A stretch of 64,000 bases of DNA from Methanomassiliicoccales archaeon LGM-DZ1 (GCA_030168595.1 CP115556.1:1426001-1490000); one strand, 5' to 3'. Shown: positions 1 to 8,820, numbered from the stretch's first letter. Made by a program: numbers and translations. The notes: generated from the letters alone by a model not told the origin.

Positions 1-1
1 A

Positions 2-925
2 GCAGATGTTTCGCTCATGGCGGACAACCTCGTCGACAACTATGCCAGTAAATTCGGAGATTTCTATGTTGCCGACGGTGCAACCTCGGACAGCGCGACT
101 GTGATGACCGATACCGGTTCTGCGCGCCTGGCCCACACCCAGATCGTCTACAGGAATTCAGATAGCGCAAAGAGCGATTATGAGACCTTGGCCGCAGCAG
201 TTGCCGCCAAAGAAGGATTCATGGGGGCCACCCCCTCCCAGATCACCGGCATCGATACCGATGGATTCGAGGGATTCACGGCATACAAGATCGATGTTCA
301 GGTGGGCACCATGACCAAGTTCACCATAGTCTATTTTGCAGCCTATAGCGGGAATGTGGTATTGGACGGCACCAACAACGGGCTGTACCATGCAGGCTCG
401 CTTGCCACAGATTCCGAGTTCAAGAGCGTGTTCTCTGCCATTCAAAGTTCTCTTACCCAGTCATGCTCCAGGAGCGCGGCAAACATGGCGGCATATGTCG
501 ACGAATCCTACTCCGGAGGATTCGGCGATTTCTATGTTGTCGACGGTGCATCGGCCGATACAGCGTCTGCGCAGGCCGACACAGGCTCTGCCCGTCTGCC
601 CTACAGCACAGTTACCTTCACCCTCGCCGATGATGCTGAGGCCCAGTACAATACCCTCGCGTCAGTTGTTGCCGCCAAAGAAGGATTCATGGGAGCCACG
701 CCCTCCGAAGTGACGGGGATCTCAGGATTCGACGGCATCACAGCATACAAGATCGACGTTCAGGTGGGCACCATGACCAAGTTCACCATAGTCTATTTCG
801 CAGCCTACAGCCACGGTGTGCTGATTGATTGCAGTAACACAGGTCTGTACTTCGCAGGCAGCCTGGCCGGAGACAGCGACATCGCCTCCGTGATGCAGGC
901 GATATCCGATGCAGTCTATGCATGA
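2..925 (+). CDS. Tandem-duplicated hypothetical protein (5' end outside window)
   Basis: The frame is open to the left edge, so the first visible ATG (base 17) may be internal and the gene is probably partial. The visible protein holds two copies of a domain of about 150 residues. Each starts with a GDFYV(A/V)DGA motif, contains KEGFMGATPS, and ends with YKIDVQVGTMTKFTIVYFAA followed by a short acidic helix-like tail. DNA between the copies is nearly identical over the last motif (about 290-350 and 750-810), which suggests recent duplication or gene conversion. I see no signal peptide, membrane segment or catalytic motif in the visible part and do not recognise the family. The stop overlaps the next gene, so the two are probably co-transcribed. 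Confidence 0.6.
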   Translation, partial: ADVSLMADNLVDNYASKFGDFYVADGATSDSATVMTDTGSARLAHTQIVYRNSDSAKSDYETLAAAVAAKEGFMGATPSQITGIDTDGFEGFTAYKIDVQVGTMTKFTIVYFAAYSGNVVLDGTNNGLYHAGSLATDSEFKSVFSAIQSSLTQSCSRSAANMAAYVDESYSGGFGDFYVVDGASADTASAQADTGSARLPYSTVTFTLADDAEAQYNTLASVVAAKEGFMGATPSEVTGISGFDGITAYKIDVQVGTMTKFTIVYFAAYSHGVLIDCSNTGLYFAGSLAGDSDIASVMQAISDAVYA

Positions 926-1394
926 ACCGGCAACGGATGCCCTTTTGCTGAGAGATAGGTTCCTCAAAAGCTACAGGGGGCCTTTCGGCCCCTTCACGGC
1001 CGATGAGGGATCTGACGCAGGGTATGCCTCCGCTTCCTCTCCTGACGGGGAAAGCACGACCGCGGTCGTCTTCGAAATTTGTGCGGATCCGATCCCGGAA
1101 TTCGCATCCAAAAAGCAATTCATAGAGTCCAAGCGCAAACGCCTGGGCCCTATGGGCAAATTGAAAGAGTTCGTTACCCCGGCAGGTTTTGACGAGTCGT
1201 ACGGAGGCATACTCAATTATCACCTTCTCGGGAAGACGGGCGGATTCTTCTTCTACACGGGCCGGAAAGGGGACGTTGTCATCTTCATACAGGCATACCA
1301 TACGGCCGGAAAGGAAACCATATCAGATGCCGACCGCGACGGGCTGATCCAGGCCGTCTTCGACACCCTGGCACGACTGTCGCATTGGAAATAA
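909..1394 (+). CDS. Hypothetical protein, possible divergent homologue of the upstream repeat domain
   Basis: This 161-residue frame overlaps the end of the preceding gene. It could start at ATG 909 or at ATG 918, which nearly abuts the upstream stop. Its layout resembles one copy of the upstream repeat: a short N-terminal strand region, a TTAVVFEI strand, a lysine-rich middle, a YGGILNYHLL segment, a VVIFIQAY strand and a final helix ending VFDTLARL. The similarity is weak and by eye only, so a shared fold is inference. No signal peptide or membrane span is visible. Function unknown. Confidence 0.55.
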   Translation: MQSMHEPATDALLLRDRFLKSYRGPFGPFTADEGSDAGYASASSPDGESTTAVVFEICADPIPEFASKKQFIESKRKRLGPMGKLKEFVTPAGFDESYGGILNYHLLGKTGGFFFYTGRKGDVVIFIQAYHTAGKETISDADRDGLIQAVFDTLARLSHWK

Positions 1395-1414
1395 TCCTGT
1401 GAGGCGTTGAGTAG

Positions 1415-1432
1415 GCAGATTTACTTTTAATC
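1415..1432 (+). promoter_or_regulatory. Candidate TATA promoter of the arsA operon
   Basis: The segment TACTTTTAATCC lies about 25-35 bases upstream of the arsA ATG at 1455. That is the right distance for an archaeal TATA box giving a very short leader. Confidence 0.4.
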
Positions 1433-1454
1433 CTCATGCTGCATCCATGCAGCT

Positions 1455-2627
1455 ATGAGGCTCATCATCTACAACGGCAAGGGAGGCGTGGGCAAGACCT
1501 CTGTATCGGTCGCCACAGCGCTCCGTCTGGCACAGAAGGGCCACCGCACCATGCTCATGAGCGTGGACACCGCCCACTCGGTGGGGGATTCGCTCGATGT
1601 CAGGCTGGGCCCGGAGATTGTCAACGTGGCGCCCAACCTGGATGCCTTGGAGATCGATATCGTCCACGAGATGAAGACCAAATGGAACTCCATCAGCGAG
1701 TACCTTCAGGCCTTCATGCTCTCCCAGGGGCTGGACGGCATCACCGCCGATGAGATGGCCATCCTCCCGGGGATGGAGATGGTGGCGGCCCTGCTCTACG
1801 TCCTGACGTTCGAGAAGGAGGGCAGGTACGATGTCGTGGTCATCGATACCGCTCCGACCGGGGAGACCCTCAGGCTTCTCTCGTTCCCGGATGTCTCCAA
1901 CTGGTACATCGACAAGGTCTTCGCCGTCGTCTCCAGGCTCATGGGGCTGGCGAGGATGACTATAGGACATATGGTGGACTTCCCGCTGCCGACCAAGGAG
2001 GTAATGGACTCCGTCATGGTGCTCAAGGACCAGATGAAGCAGGTCAAGAGGATCCTCGAGGACCCCGAGAACACCACCGTCAGGCTCGTCCTCAACCCCG
2101 AGAGGATGGCCATCAACGAGACCCGCCGCTCGTACTCCTACATGTGCCTGTACAATAAGAACGTGGAGTGCCTGATCGTGAACAAGGTCATCCCGGCGGA
2201 CGCCGACGGGGAGTTCATGAAGACCAAGCTCTCCGAGCAGGACGGCTACATGAAGATGATCGATGAGTCCTTCTCCGGCCTGAAGGTGATGAAGGCATAC
2301 CTCATGAACACCGAGGTCCGCGGGAGGGACAGGCTGTGCATGCTGGCGGACCAGATCTTCGGCGATTCCGATCCCATAGAGACCTACAGCTCGGAGAGCC
2401 CGATGAAGTTCTCCACCGGCCCGGACGGCCTCACCGAGCTCAGGATCAAGATGCCCTTCGTCCCGAAGGACCAGGTGGAACTTTTTAAGGGCAAGGAGAA
2501 CACTATCATAATCCATGCAGGGAGCCAGAAACGCACCGTGTCCCTCCCGACATCCCTCTCCGGAGCGGATATCGTGGGAGCGGACTTCGGCGGCCAGGCC
2601 CTCATAGTGAAATTCAGGAAGGAATGA
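1455..2627 (+). CDS. arsA: ArsA/Get3-family ATPase
   Basis: A 390-residue member of the ArsA/Get3 family of deviant-Walker P-loop ATPases. The N-terminus has the signature GKGGVGKTS (residues 8-16) and a switch-I type SVDTAHSVGDS segment; VVIDTAPTGETLRLL is the family's DTAPTGHTLR-like motif. The last 70 or so residues form a beta-rich tail like the HSP20-type domain attached to some ArsA proteins. Archaeal homologues act in tail-anchored protein targeting (Get3-like) or metalloid efflux. No arsB or arsenic regulator is adjacent, so a targeting or chaperone role is more likely here, by inference. It is the first gene of a tightly packed set and its stop overlaps the next start as ATGA. Confidence 0.88.
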   Translation: MRLIIYNGKGGVGKTSVSVATALRLAQKGHRTMLMSVDTAHSVGDSLDVRLGPEIVNVAPNLDALEIDIVHEMKTKWNSISEYLQAFMLSQGLDGITADEMAILPGMEMVAALLYVLTFEKEGRYDVVVIDTAPTGETLRLLSFPDVSNWYIDKVFAVVSRLMGLARMTIGHMVDFPLPTKEVMDSVMVLKDQMKQVKRILEDPENTTVRLVLNPERMAINETRRSYSYMCLYNKNVECLIVNKVIPADADGEFMKTKLSEQDGYMKMIDESFSGLKVMKAYLMNTEVRGRDRLCMLADQIFGDSDPIETYSSESPMKFSTGPDGLTELRIKMPFVPKDQVELFKGKENTIIIHAGSQKRTVSLPTSLSGADIVGADFGGQALIVKFRKE

Positions 2628-3436
2628 CCATGGCAGACGGCGCGAACGACGAGGACATCAGGAAGTTCGAGGAAGAGAACAAGGAGATGATCGATAGGAT
2701 CATCGCCAAAAGGAAGGCCGAGGAGGAGGCCGCCGACAGGGCCCGCTTCGAGGAGATGCGCGGGCGCATAGAGGAGCAGGAGAGGCGCGCCTCGGCGGAC
2801 GAGAGGTACCGGGCGGCGATGGCCCGCGAGGCCGAGGAGGAGCAGCGCCGCACCGCCTACGACGATGCCGCCGACCGCGCCTACAGTGCGTTCGGGGACG
2901 CCAGGGACAGGGCGGCGGATTTCGCCCGCGACCAGGAGGAGTACGCCTACAGGCGCTCCCGCGAGGCCAGGGACCGCATCCGCGACAGGTACGCGGACGA
3001 GCGCCGCTACGCCTTCGATGCGGCGGACGAGGCGAGGGCGAACATCAGGGACGACGTTGACCGCATCCGCAGGTACGCCAACGAGGACATGGAGCGCGTG
3101 TTCAGCCCCTTCACCGACCCGAAGTTCCAGCAGCACCTGGTCGGGGCCGGCCTGGAGGCCTGGATGGCGCTCAACTCCCTTCTCAGGAGCAGCAACGCGC
3201 CCGAGTTCATGAAGGATTTCGCCGACAGCGCCGACCGCAGCAAGAACATCGAGTACTGCCGCAAGAACGAGTACTGCCGGAGCAAGAGGAACCCGGACGC
3301 GCCGCGCTACCGCGAGGAGAGCGGGAACGGCCGGACTGAAAGCGAGAGGCCCGCCGGCGGCCCCACACCCATATCGATCAACATCACGGACACTTCCGGG
3401 AAGAAGGAAAAGGACGGAGAGAGCAAGGAGGAATGA
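2624..3436 (+). CDS. Highly charged coiled-coil protein
   Basis: A 270-residue protein dominated by an Arg/Glu/Ala-rich stretch (about residues 10-155) with heptad-like periodicity, predicted as a long coiled coil or single alpha-helix. A less charged segment, AWMALNSLLR (about residue 185), could be an amphipathic or short hydrophobic helix. Two closely spaced cysteines lie in EYCRKNEYCRSK. The C-terminus is low-complexity and polar. ATG 2624 overlaps the arsA stop; ATG 2630 is an alternative. Translational coupling to arsA suggests a partner role, but I do not recognise the family. Confidence 0.7.
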   Translation: MTMADGANDEDIRKFEEENKEMIDRIIAKRKAEEEAADRARFEEMRGRIEEQERRASADERYRAAMAREAEEEQRRTAYDDAADRAYSAFGDARDRAADFARDQEEYAYRRSREARDRIRDRYADERRYAFDAADEARANIRDDVDRIRRYANEDMERVFSPFTDPKFQQHLVGAGLEAWMALNSLLRSSNAPEFMKDFADSADRSKNIEYCRKNEYCRSKRNPDAPRYREESGNGRTESERPAGGPTPISINITDTSGKKEKDGESKEE

Positions 3437-4038
3437 GCCTGCTCACGGACGACGAGGGGGCCGCCGTCGTCAGGGCGGCCAGGGCCATGGTGGAGGCCGA
3501 GGCGGCCGGCAGGGACATCGTCCCTCCGGAGGGCCTCCCGGCCTCCATGGATGAGAAGAGCGGCGTCTTCGTGACCCTGGAGAAGGAAGGCAGGCTCAGG
3601 GGATGCATCGGGATCGTCATGCCCGTCTATCCCGCCCGCCAGGCCCTGATGTACGCGGCGAGGGATGTCTGCCACGACCCCCGCTTCCCCGCGCTCAGGG
3701 AGAACGAGCCTGCCTTGTGCACCGTGGAGGTCTCGGTCCTCACCCCGCCCGAGAAGATAGAATATTCGGATCCCAGGGACCTTCCCGGGATGATCGTCCT
3801 CGGCAGGGACGGCCTGCTGCTGAACTGCCGGCGCAACGCCAAGTCTTGCCGCAGCGCCGTCTTCCTCCCGCAGGTCCCGGGGGAGCAGGGCTGGAACGCC
3901 GAGGAGTACCTCTCCAACCTCTGCGAGAAGGCCGGCCTGCAGGACGATGCCTGGCTCTCCGGGGTCATCGAGTTCAGCAGGTTCTCCGCCGAGGTGTTCT
4001 CCGAGGAGGCCCCGTGCGGGAAGGTCGTCAGGGTATGA
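3433..4038 (+). CDS. AMMECR1-domain protein
   Basis: A 201-residue AMMECR1-family protein (archaeal homologues such as PH0010 of Pyrococcus). It contains the invariant hexapeptide region LRGCIG (about residues 55-60), then ARDVCHDPRFPAL and the VEVSVLTPPEKI segment typical of the family. The length is normal for archaeal members. The biochemical role is unresolved; AMMECR1 is often linked to MEMO in fused or neighbouring genes, but no MEMO gene is visible here. Its start overlaps the preceding stop as ATGA and its own stop overlaps the pyrC start in the same way, so translation is probably coupled along the operon. Confidence 0.88.
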   Translation: MSLLTDDEGAAVVRAARAMVEAEAAGRDIVPPEGLPASMDEKSGVFVTLEKEGRLRGCIGIVMPVYPARQALMYAARDVCHDPRFPALRENEPALCTVEVSVLTPPEKIEYSDPRDLPGMIVLGRDGLLLNCRRNAKSCRSAVFLPQVPGEQGWNAEEYLSNLCEKAGLQDDAWLSGVIEFSRFSAEVFSEEAPCGKVVRV

Positions 4039-5321
4039 CCCAGGAGCCGGAGACCGTCCTCTGCGGCAGGATGTACCGCGGAGGGGAGCTGAAGTACACC
4101 GAGGTCGGGATAACCGACGGGAAGATAGTCACCGTCGGGAGCTTGGTGTCCGGAGGGGAGGACAGGATCGAGCTCGGGTCGAGCATGACCGTGCTCCCCG
4201 GGTTCATGGACCCGCACGTCCATTTCCGCGATCCTGGGATGACCCAGAAGGAGACCTTCTCCACAGGGTCCCTGTCGGCCCTCTGCGGGGGCGTCACCTG
4301 CGTCCTCGATATGCCGAACACCAAGCCGGCGGTCACGGACATCGATACCCTCATGCGCAAGAAGGCCGCGGTCGCCGGGCGCTCGTACACCGACTACGGG
4401 CTGTTCGCCGCCCTCACCCCGGGGTGCCAGGCATCTCTCCTGGCACCGTATGTGCCGGCCTTCAAGCTCTTCATGGGCTCCACCACCGGGAACATCCTCT
4501 TCAACGACGATTCGGAGATCCCGGACGTCATGGCGGAGGTCGCCCGCACCGGCAAGGTGGTCAGCGTGCATGCGGAGGATGATAATTTCATCGCGAAGGG
4601 CATCGAGGAGAGATGCTGCCAGGACCATCTCCGGGACCGCCCCGCCGAGGCGGAGTACTCGGCGCTCAGGCGCCTGGCGAGGTACTCCGGCACCAACAGG
4701 ATCAACATCTGCCACTGCACCAACGCCCCCCAGGCCGAGGAGGCGCACCGCCTGGGCTTCACCACCGAGGTGGCCATGCACCACCTCACTTTCTACACCG
4801 GGAGGTACGAGAGCGCCTTCTACAAGGTCAACCCGCCCATCAGGGACAAGGCGTCCCGCGACGGGCTCCGGGAGCTGTTCAGGCGCGGGGGGATCGACAT
4901 GTTCGGCTCCGACCATGCCCCGCACACCCTGGACGAGAAATCTGCTGATTTCGATTCGGCGCCCGGGGGCATCCCCGGCGTGGAGACCCAGATCCCCATG
5001 GCCGCCGAGATGGTGAGGTCCGGGGAGATACCCCTGCGGCAGCTGGTCTCCATGGGCGCCGAGAACCCCGGCAGGATATTCTCGCAGCCCAAGGGGAGGA
5101 TCGAGCCCGGGTACGATGCGGACTTCGCGATCTTCGACATGCGCAGGGTCACCGAGATAGACGCCTCCAAGCTGCATTCCAAGGCCGGCTTCACCCCGTA
5201 CCAGGGGATGCGCGCGGTGTTCCCCGATACCGTTATAATAAGGGGCCAGGTACAGGTCTCAGAAGGGGAGCCCTGCGCGGAGCCCCTCGGAAGGGATGTC
5301 TGTGGCCGATTACGTGGTTGA
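4035..5321 (+). CDS. pyrC: Dihydroorotase
   Basis: A 428-residue amidohydrolase that closes carbamoyl-aspartate to dihydroorotate in pyrimidine synthesis. The start at 4035 gives ATGA coupling to the AMMECR1 gene; a longer upstream open frame in the same phase is only read-through under AMMECR1. The zinc-binding motif is DPHVHFRDPG (about residue 57), followed by the MPNT segment. Further metal ligands fall in the SVHAED, ICHCTNA and FGSDHAPHT motifs, the last carrying the catalytic aspartate. The GADFAIFD-like end of the barrel is present as GYDADFAIFD. This is the class I type of about 430 residues. The 3' end overlaps the next gene by 26 bases. Confidence 0.93.
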   Translation: MTQEPETVLCGRMYRGGELKYTEVGITDGKIVTVGSLVSGGEDRIELGSSMTVLPGFMDPHVHFRDPGMTQKETFSTGSLSALCGGVTCVLDMPNTKPAVTDIDTLMRKKAAVAGRSYTDYGLFAALTPGCQASLLAPYVPAFKLFMGSTTGNILFNDDSEIPDVMAEVARTGKVVSVHAEDDNFIAKGIEERCCQDHLRDRPAEAEYSALRRLARYSGTNRINICHCTNAPQAEEAHRLGFTTEVAMHHLTFYTGRYESAFYKVNPPIRDKASRDGLRELFRRGGIDMFGSDHAPHTLDEKSADFDSAPGGIPGVETQIPMAAEMVRSGEIPLRQLVSMGAENPGRIFSQPKGRIEPGYDADFAIFDMRRVTEIDASKLHSKAGFTPYQGMRAVFPDTVIIRGQVQVSEGEPCAEPLGRDVCGRLRG

Positions 5322-6420
5322 TTACTCCGAGGTCGCCGGGAAGAAGGCGGAATGCATCGATGGCTGCGGCATGTGCTGCCTGTGCCAGCCGGAGGTACTG
5401 CCTTCCGAGCGCGTCTATTTCAAGGAGAACCATCCCAAGGACCTGGTGAGGACCAGGGGCCCCGAGCCCTACACCGCCCTCGCCCTCAAGAAAGGCTGCG
5501 GGTCCTGTGTCTTCCTGAACGGGGACCGGCGCTGCAGCGTGTACGATCACCGGACCACATACTGCAGGCAGTACCCGTACCATCTCTACGCCTCGGACCG
5601 CGTGCAGGTGGAGCTTGACCTCTCCTGCCGCGGGCTGTGGACCGGCCGCGGGGCCTCCGCCCTGGACGAGGCGAAGGCGATCGTGGCGGCCGCCTCCGGA
5701 CGGCTGTCCGAAGCGGTGAAGGACGCGTCCGCGGTCTACGAGGAGTTCTACGCCAACGCCCGCGCCGCCGGGGTCATGGCCGATTCGTCCATGCTCAGGA
5801 TGTCCGTCTCGGAGCACCTGGACGATTTCACGGACCTCGGGTTCATATCCCAGATCCTCGCCCTCTCGGATTCAGATTCCGAGATGTCCATCTCCGGGGC
5901 CCTCAGGGGAGCGGCCTACGACATCAACGACCTGAACGACGCCGCCCGCGCGGCCGCCATGGAGTCCCTGTCCTCGGAGGACCCGGTCAACCTTCCCGTG
6001 TACTGCGGCGAGGACCTCTCCTGGAACATATTCTCGGCCACCGAGACCGAGGTCGCATGGAATGTCCTGGACGGCGAAGGGAACCTGGAGAGGAAGGGGA
6101 CGGCGTCACCCAAGACGATAAGGATCAACGTCCCCAACGACGAGGGGAGGAAGGTCCTCGCCGACTACATCAGGGTGCTCAACGGCCGCGACAGCTTCCT
6201 CGGGAGCGTCTACTGGCTCATCGACGCCGACGGGTATGCTGACGACATGGCCAACGCCTATTACGGGAGCATCGCCACCGCCGTCCTCGACATCCTGTGG
6301 AGGACCGCCCTCCTGGACAGGTTCTTCGGCACAGGCTTCGGGGCCAGGGGCATCAGGGACGCGGTGATCTTCTACGACATGGACCGCCTGGACGCGCCTG
6401 CCATCGGAGCGTTCGTCTGA
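5296..6420 (+). CDS. YkgJ-type cysteine-cluster (CxxCxxCC) protein
   Basis: A 374-residue protein whose first 120 residues carry the cysteine pattern of the zinc- or iron-chelating YkgJ family: CIDGCGMCCLC (about residues 19-29), CGSCVFL, CSVYDHRTTYCRQYPYH. That pattern is known as a metal-binding domain of unclear function. The remaining 250 residues are unlike the short YkgJ proteins and contain mixed alpha/beta sequence with no motif I recognise. The gene overlaps the pyrC 3' end in another frame, consistent with the same transcript. It is followed by a short gap containing a promoter-like element, so it is likely the last gene of this operon. Confidence 0.72.
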   Translation: MSVADYVVDYSEVAGKKAECIDGCGMCCLCQPEVLPSERVYFKENHPKDLVRTRGPEPYTALALKKGCGSCVFLNGDRRCSVYDHRTTYCRQYPYHLYASDRVQVELDLSCRGLWTGRGASALDEAKAIVAAASGRLSEAVKDASAVYEEFYANARAAGVMADSSMLRMSVSEHLDDFTDLGFISQILALSDSDSEMSISGALRGAAYDINDLNDAARAAAMESLSSEDPVNLPVYCGEDLSWNIFSATETEVAWNVLDGEGNLERKGTASPKTIRINVPNDEGRKVLADYIRVLNGRDSFLGSVYWLIDADGYADDMANAYYGSIATAVLDILWRTALLDRFFGTGFGARGIRDAVIFYDMDRLDAPAIGAFV

Positions 6421-6435
6421 TCCCTGCCGGGGCCC

Positions 6436-6464
6436 CTTTTTAATAGGATAACCTTTAATACTGA
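6436..6464 (+). promoter_or_regulatory. Promoter-like region upstream of rpl37e
   Basis: Two TATA-like stretches, TTTTTAATAGG and ACCTTTAATACT, follow a GGGGCCCC patch just after the previous stop. The eL37 start lies about 110 bases further on, leaving an unusually long leader. That leader contains only a 28-codon frame (6477-6563) resembling nothing I know. Confidence 0.4.
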
Positions 6465-6576
6465 CTGCTTTATCGCATGCCTGATAGGCTGCGGCCATGG
6501 CGCACAGAGCGCCTGAAGGACGCGGAGACGGCACACCTGCGGGCGGGGCCGCATAAACGATAAAGGAGACTTCGAA

Positions 6577-6747
6577 ATGGGAGCAGGTACAGCAGCACAG
6601 GGAAGGCACAACAAATTCAAGACCCACATCCCCTGCCGCAGGTGCGGAAAGCGCTCGTACAACGTCAGGAAGGGCTACTGCGCTTCCTGCGGCTACGGCA
6701 AGACCGCCAGGATCAGGTCCTACGAATGGGCCAAGATCCGCGACTGA
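6577..6747 (+). CDS. rpl37e: 50S ribosomal protein L37e (eL37)
   Basis: A 56-residue basic zinc-ribbon protein, [20 protein letters not shown] at its start. Two CxxC pairs (CRRC at residues 20-23 and CASC at 35-38) bind zinc, and the ends [10 protein letters not shown] and [10 protein letters not shown] match the archaeal/eukaryotic eL37 pattern. A GGAG ribosome-binding sequence lies about eight bases before the ATG at 6577. It belongs to the large ribosomal subunit. In many archaea it follows an LSm gene, which is absent here. purF follows after 32 bases. Confidence 0.92.
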   Translation: MGAGTAAQGRHNKFKTHIPCRRCGKRSYNVRKGYCASCGYGKTARIRSYEWAKIRD

Positions 6748-6779
6748 AAAGATCGGGAGAAACTGTTCAACGGATCATC

Positions 6780-8183
6780 ATGGGACCTCGGCATCACTGC
6801 GGAGTAGTCGGCATCGCTGCCGATCATAACGTGGTACCTTCTCTGCAGAAGGTCCTCATGATAATCCAGAACCGCGGACAGGATTCCGCGGGGATCTCCG
6901 TCTACGACGGGATGAAGATCAGCACGGTGAAGGACGTCGGCCTGGTCCAGACCGCGCTTCCCAAGAGCCGCATCGAGAACCTTTCCGGCAAGACCGGCAT
7001 CGGCCATGTCAGGTACGCCACCACTGGCTCCAAGGGGATCGAGAACGCCCAGCCGATGACCATGGTGGCCTCGGCGGGCATGATCGCTGTAGCGCACAAC
7101 GGCGACATCACCAACTATGACAAGCTGAAAGCGAAGTACATGGAGTCCGGGTCCGCTTTCCAGACCAGCTCCGATACCGAGCTCATCATCAAGATCCTCA
7201 GCAAGAACCTCGGGCAGAACGGGGACTACATCGCGGCCATCCGCGCCACCATGGGCGAGATCGGCTGCGCTTACGCCCTCGCCCTCATGATCAACGGGCG
7301 CCTGTTCGGGATCCGCGACCCCTGCGGGATCAGGCCCCTCATCATCGGGAAGCTGGACGACGGGTACATGGTGGTCTCCGAGAGCGCCGCCGTCGATGCC
7401 CTCGGCGGGGAGATCGTCAGGGATGTCATGCCGGGGGAGATAGTGGAGCTGACCAAGGACGGCATAAAATCCTATCCTCCCAGGATAAAGACCGACAGGG
7501 CGTACTGCATGTTCGAATGGGTCTATTTCGCGAGGCCCGATTCCGTCATCGACGGCATGTCCGTATACCAGGTCCGCAGGAACATCGGGAGGATCCTGGC
7601 CAGGGAGCACCCGTGCCCCGATGCCGACCTCGTCATGCCTATCCCCGATTCCGGGAGGGCGCACGCCATCGGGTTCTCGAACGAGTCCGGAGTCCCGTAT
7701 GAGGAGGGCTTCATGAAGAACCGTTTCGCCGAGAGGACCTTCATCCTCCCCGACCAGAAGGAGAGGGAGAAGGCCGTTGCGACCAAGATGAACCCCATCA
7801 AGAGCACGGTGAGCGGCAAGAAGATCGTCATCGTCGATGATTCCATAGTCCGCGGCACCACTCTGAAACAGCTTGTCACCATGCTCAGGAACGCAGGCGC
7901 CGTCGAGGTCCATGTCAGGATCGGGTGCCCGCCGATCATCGCCCCCTGCTATTACGGGGTCGATATGAAGACGAGGGACCAGTTCATCGCCAACAAGCAT
8001 GATGTCGAAGAGATCAGGAAGATAATCGGCGCCGACAGTCTCGGTTATATCAGCGTCCCCGGCCTGGTCGAGGCGTGCTGCAAGCCCGAATCGGAGCTCT
8101 GCCTCGCCTGCGTCACGGGCGGGTATCCTACCCGCATAGACGGCGAGGTCCAGCGTTTCCAAGCCCGTCTCGACACAGAGTGA
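6780..8183 (+). CDS. purF: Amidophosphoribosyltransferase
   Basis: A 467-residue glutamine PRPP amidotransferase, the committed step of purine synthesis, making phosphoribosylamine. The start at ATG 6780 yields a short leader MGPRHH before the N-terminal nucleophile in CGVVGI, which implies propeptide removal so that the cysteine becomes residue 1. Class II glutaminase motifs follow: NRGQDSAG, GHVRYATTG, AHNGDITN and SSDTE. The C-terminal half is the phosphoribosyltransferase, with the PRPP loop IVDDSIVRGTT. Cysteine-rich segments near the end (VEACCKPESELCLACVTG) resemble the Fe-S ligand region of Bacillus-type PurF. Confidence 0.94.
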   Translation: MGPRHHCGVVGIAADHNVVPSLQKVLMIIQNRGQDSAGISVYDGMKISTVKDVGLVQTALPKSRIENLSGKTGIGHVRYATTGSKGIENAQPMTMVASAGMIAVAHNGDITNYDKLKAKYMESGSAFQTSSDTELIIKILSKNLGQNGDYIAAIRATMGEIGCAYALALMINGRLFGIRDPCGIRPLIIGKLDDGYMVVSESAAVDALGGEIVRDVMPGEIVELTKDGIKSYPPRIKTDRAYCMFEWVYFARPDSVIDGMSVYQVRRNIGRILAREHPCPDADLVMPIPDSGRAHAIGFSNESGVPYEEGFMKNRFAERTFILPDQKEREKAVATKMNPIKSTVSGKKIVIVDDSIVRGTTLKQLVTMLRNAGAVEVHVRIGCPPIIAPCYYGVDMKTRDQFIANKHDVEEIRKIIGADSLGYISVPGLVEACCKPESELCLACVTGGYPTRIDGEVQRFQARLDTE

Positions 8184-8232
8184 GCCGGATACTGGCACTA
8201 TGTTCTCCCAGCAGCCTCCGCGGCTTGAGAAT

Positions 8233-8256
8233 CTATAAATACAACCATATAATCAA
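8233..8256 (+). promoter_or_regulatory. TATA region of the tRNA-Ala gene
   Basis: The sequence CTATAAATACAACCATATAAT sits about 15-37 bases before the mature tRNA 5' end. It contains two overlapping TATA-like boxes on an otherwise GC-rich background. Confidence 0.5.
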
Positions 8257-8269
8257 GGGTTCATCAACT

Positions 8270-8342
8270 GGGCAGGTAGATCAGTTGGAAGATCGCTACA
8301 TTGGCATTGTAGAGGTCGTGAGTTCGAATCTCGCCCTGTCCA
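8270..8342 (+). tRNA. tRNA-Ala (anticodon GGC)
   Basis: A full cloverleaf folds by hand. The acceptor stem GGGCAGG/CCTGTCC includes the G3:U70 wobble that identifies alanine tRNAs. The D stem is GATC/GATC, the anticodon stem CTACA/TGTAG with loop TTGGCAT (anticodon GGC), and the T arm is GTGAG-TTCGAAT-CTCGC. The discriminator is A and CCA is not encoded in full. A T5 run begins at 8345 and probably ends transcription. No intron is seen. Confidence 0.95.
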
Positions 8343-8344
8343 CC

Positions 8345-8820
8345 TTTTTATCACATCGATCGACGTCTGCTGACCGTATTGTCAGTCCGTTCCGATCAGA
8401 CTCTGTACAGATTCTGTTGCATGGCATCCATTCTCACGGTCCACATGTTCCAGAATGGATGTCTGGGTGCAGTGGGACACAATTGCGACGGGGAGGATCT
8501 GAAACAGACCAACATGGCCAGGGTCACGGACGGCGATGGGATATCGGTGATGTTCGCATGCCCCAGGAAGTATAGCCGATATGGCGGTGATGCAATAGAC
8601 AGTGCAGAACATTAAAGAGATGGAATGCAACGGTTCATGTTCATGGACAGGGTTCGAGGCTATGGCCAATATATCTGCCTTTAAATTCAGGTGCATAACT
8701 AATGTTATTCTCTATTAGCGTGATTGTGGGCTTCATGTAATTTTACTTCTTTCAACTGTCTATTTGGTTTTTTGAATTTTTTCATTCAATTCACTATACG
8801 ATTTGATCATCATAACAATA
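8345..8820. other. Intergenic region without a convincing gene
   Basis: About 475 bases between tRNA-Ala and the next gene's 3' end. Short frames exist on both strands (for example 8379-8615 plus and 8382-8696 minus), but they mirror each other and lack ribosome-binding sites or recognisable sequence. The composition drifts from GC-rich to AT-rich after about 8700. It may hold decayed sequence. Confidence 0.4.

Noticed and set aside
3603-4034. Longer N-terminus for dihydroorotase
   Set aside because: The extra 144 codons are read-through under the AMMECR1 gene and are Arg/Pro-rich; ATG 4035 gives the normal family start.
6477-6563. 28-codon frame between the YkgJ-type gene and rpl37e
   Set aside because: It lies where an LSm gene often precedes eL37, but the peptide does not resemble LSm and lacks its own ribosome-binding site.
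8379-8696. Overlapping 79- and 105-codon frames on opposite strands after tRNA-Ala
   Set aside because: They mirror each other, have no ribosome-binding site and show no recognisable sequence; chance frames in a GC-rich stretch are more likely.
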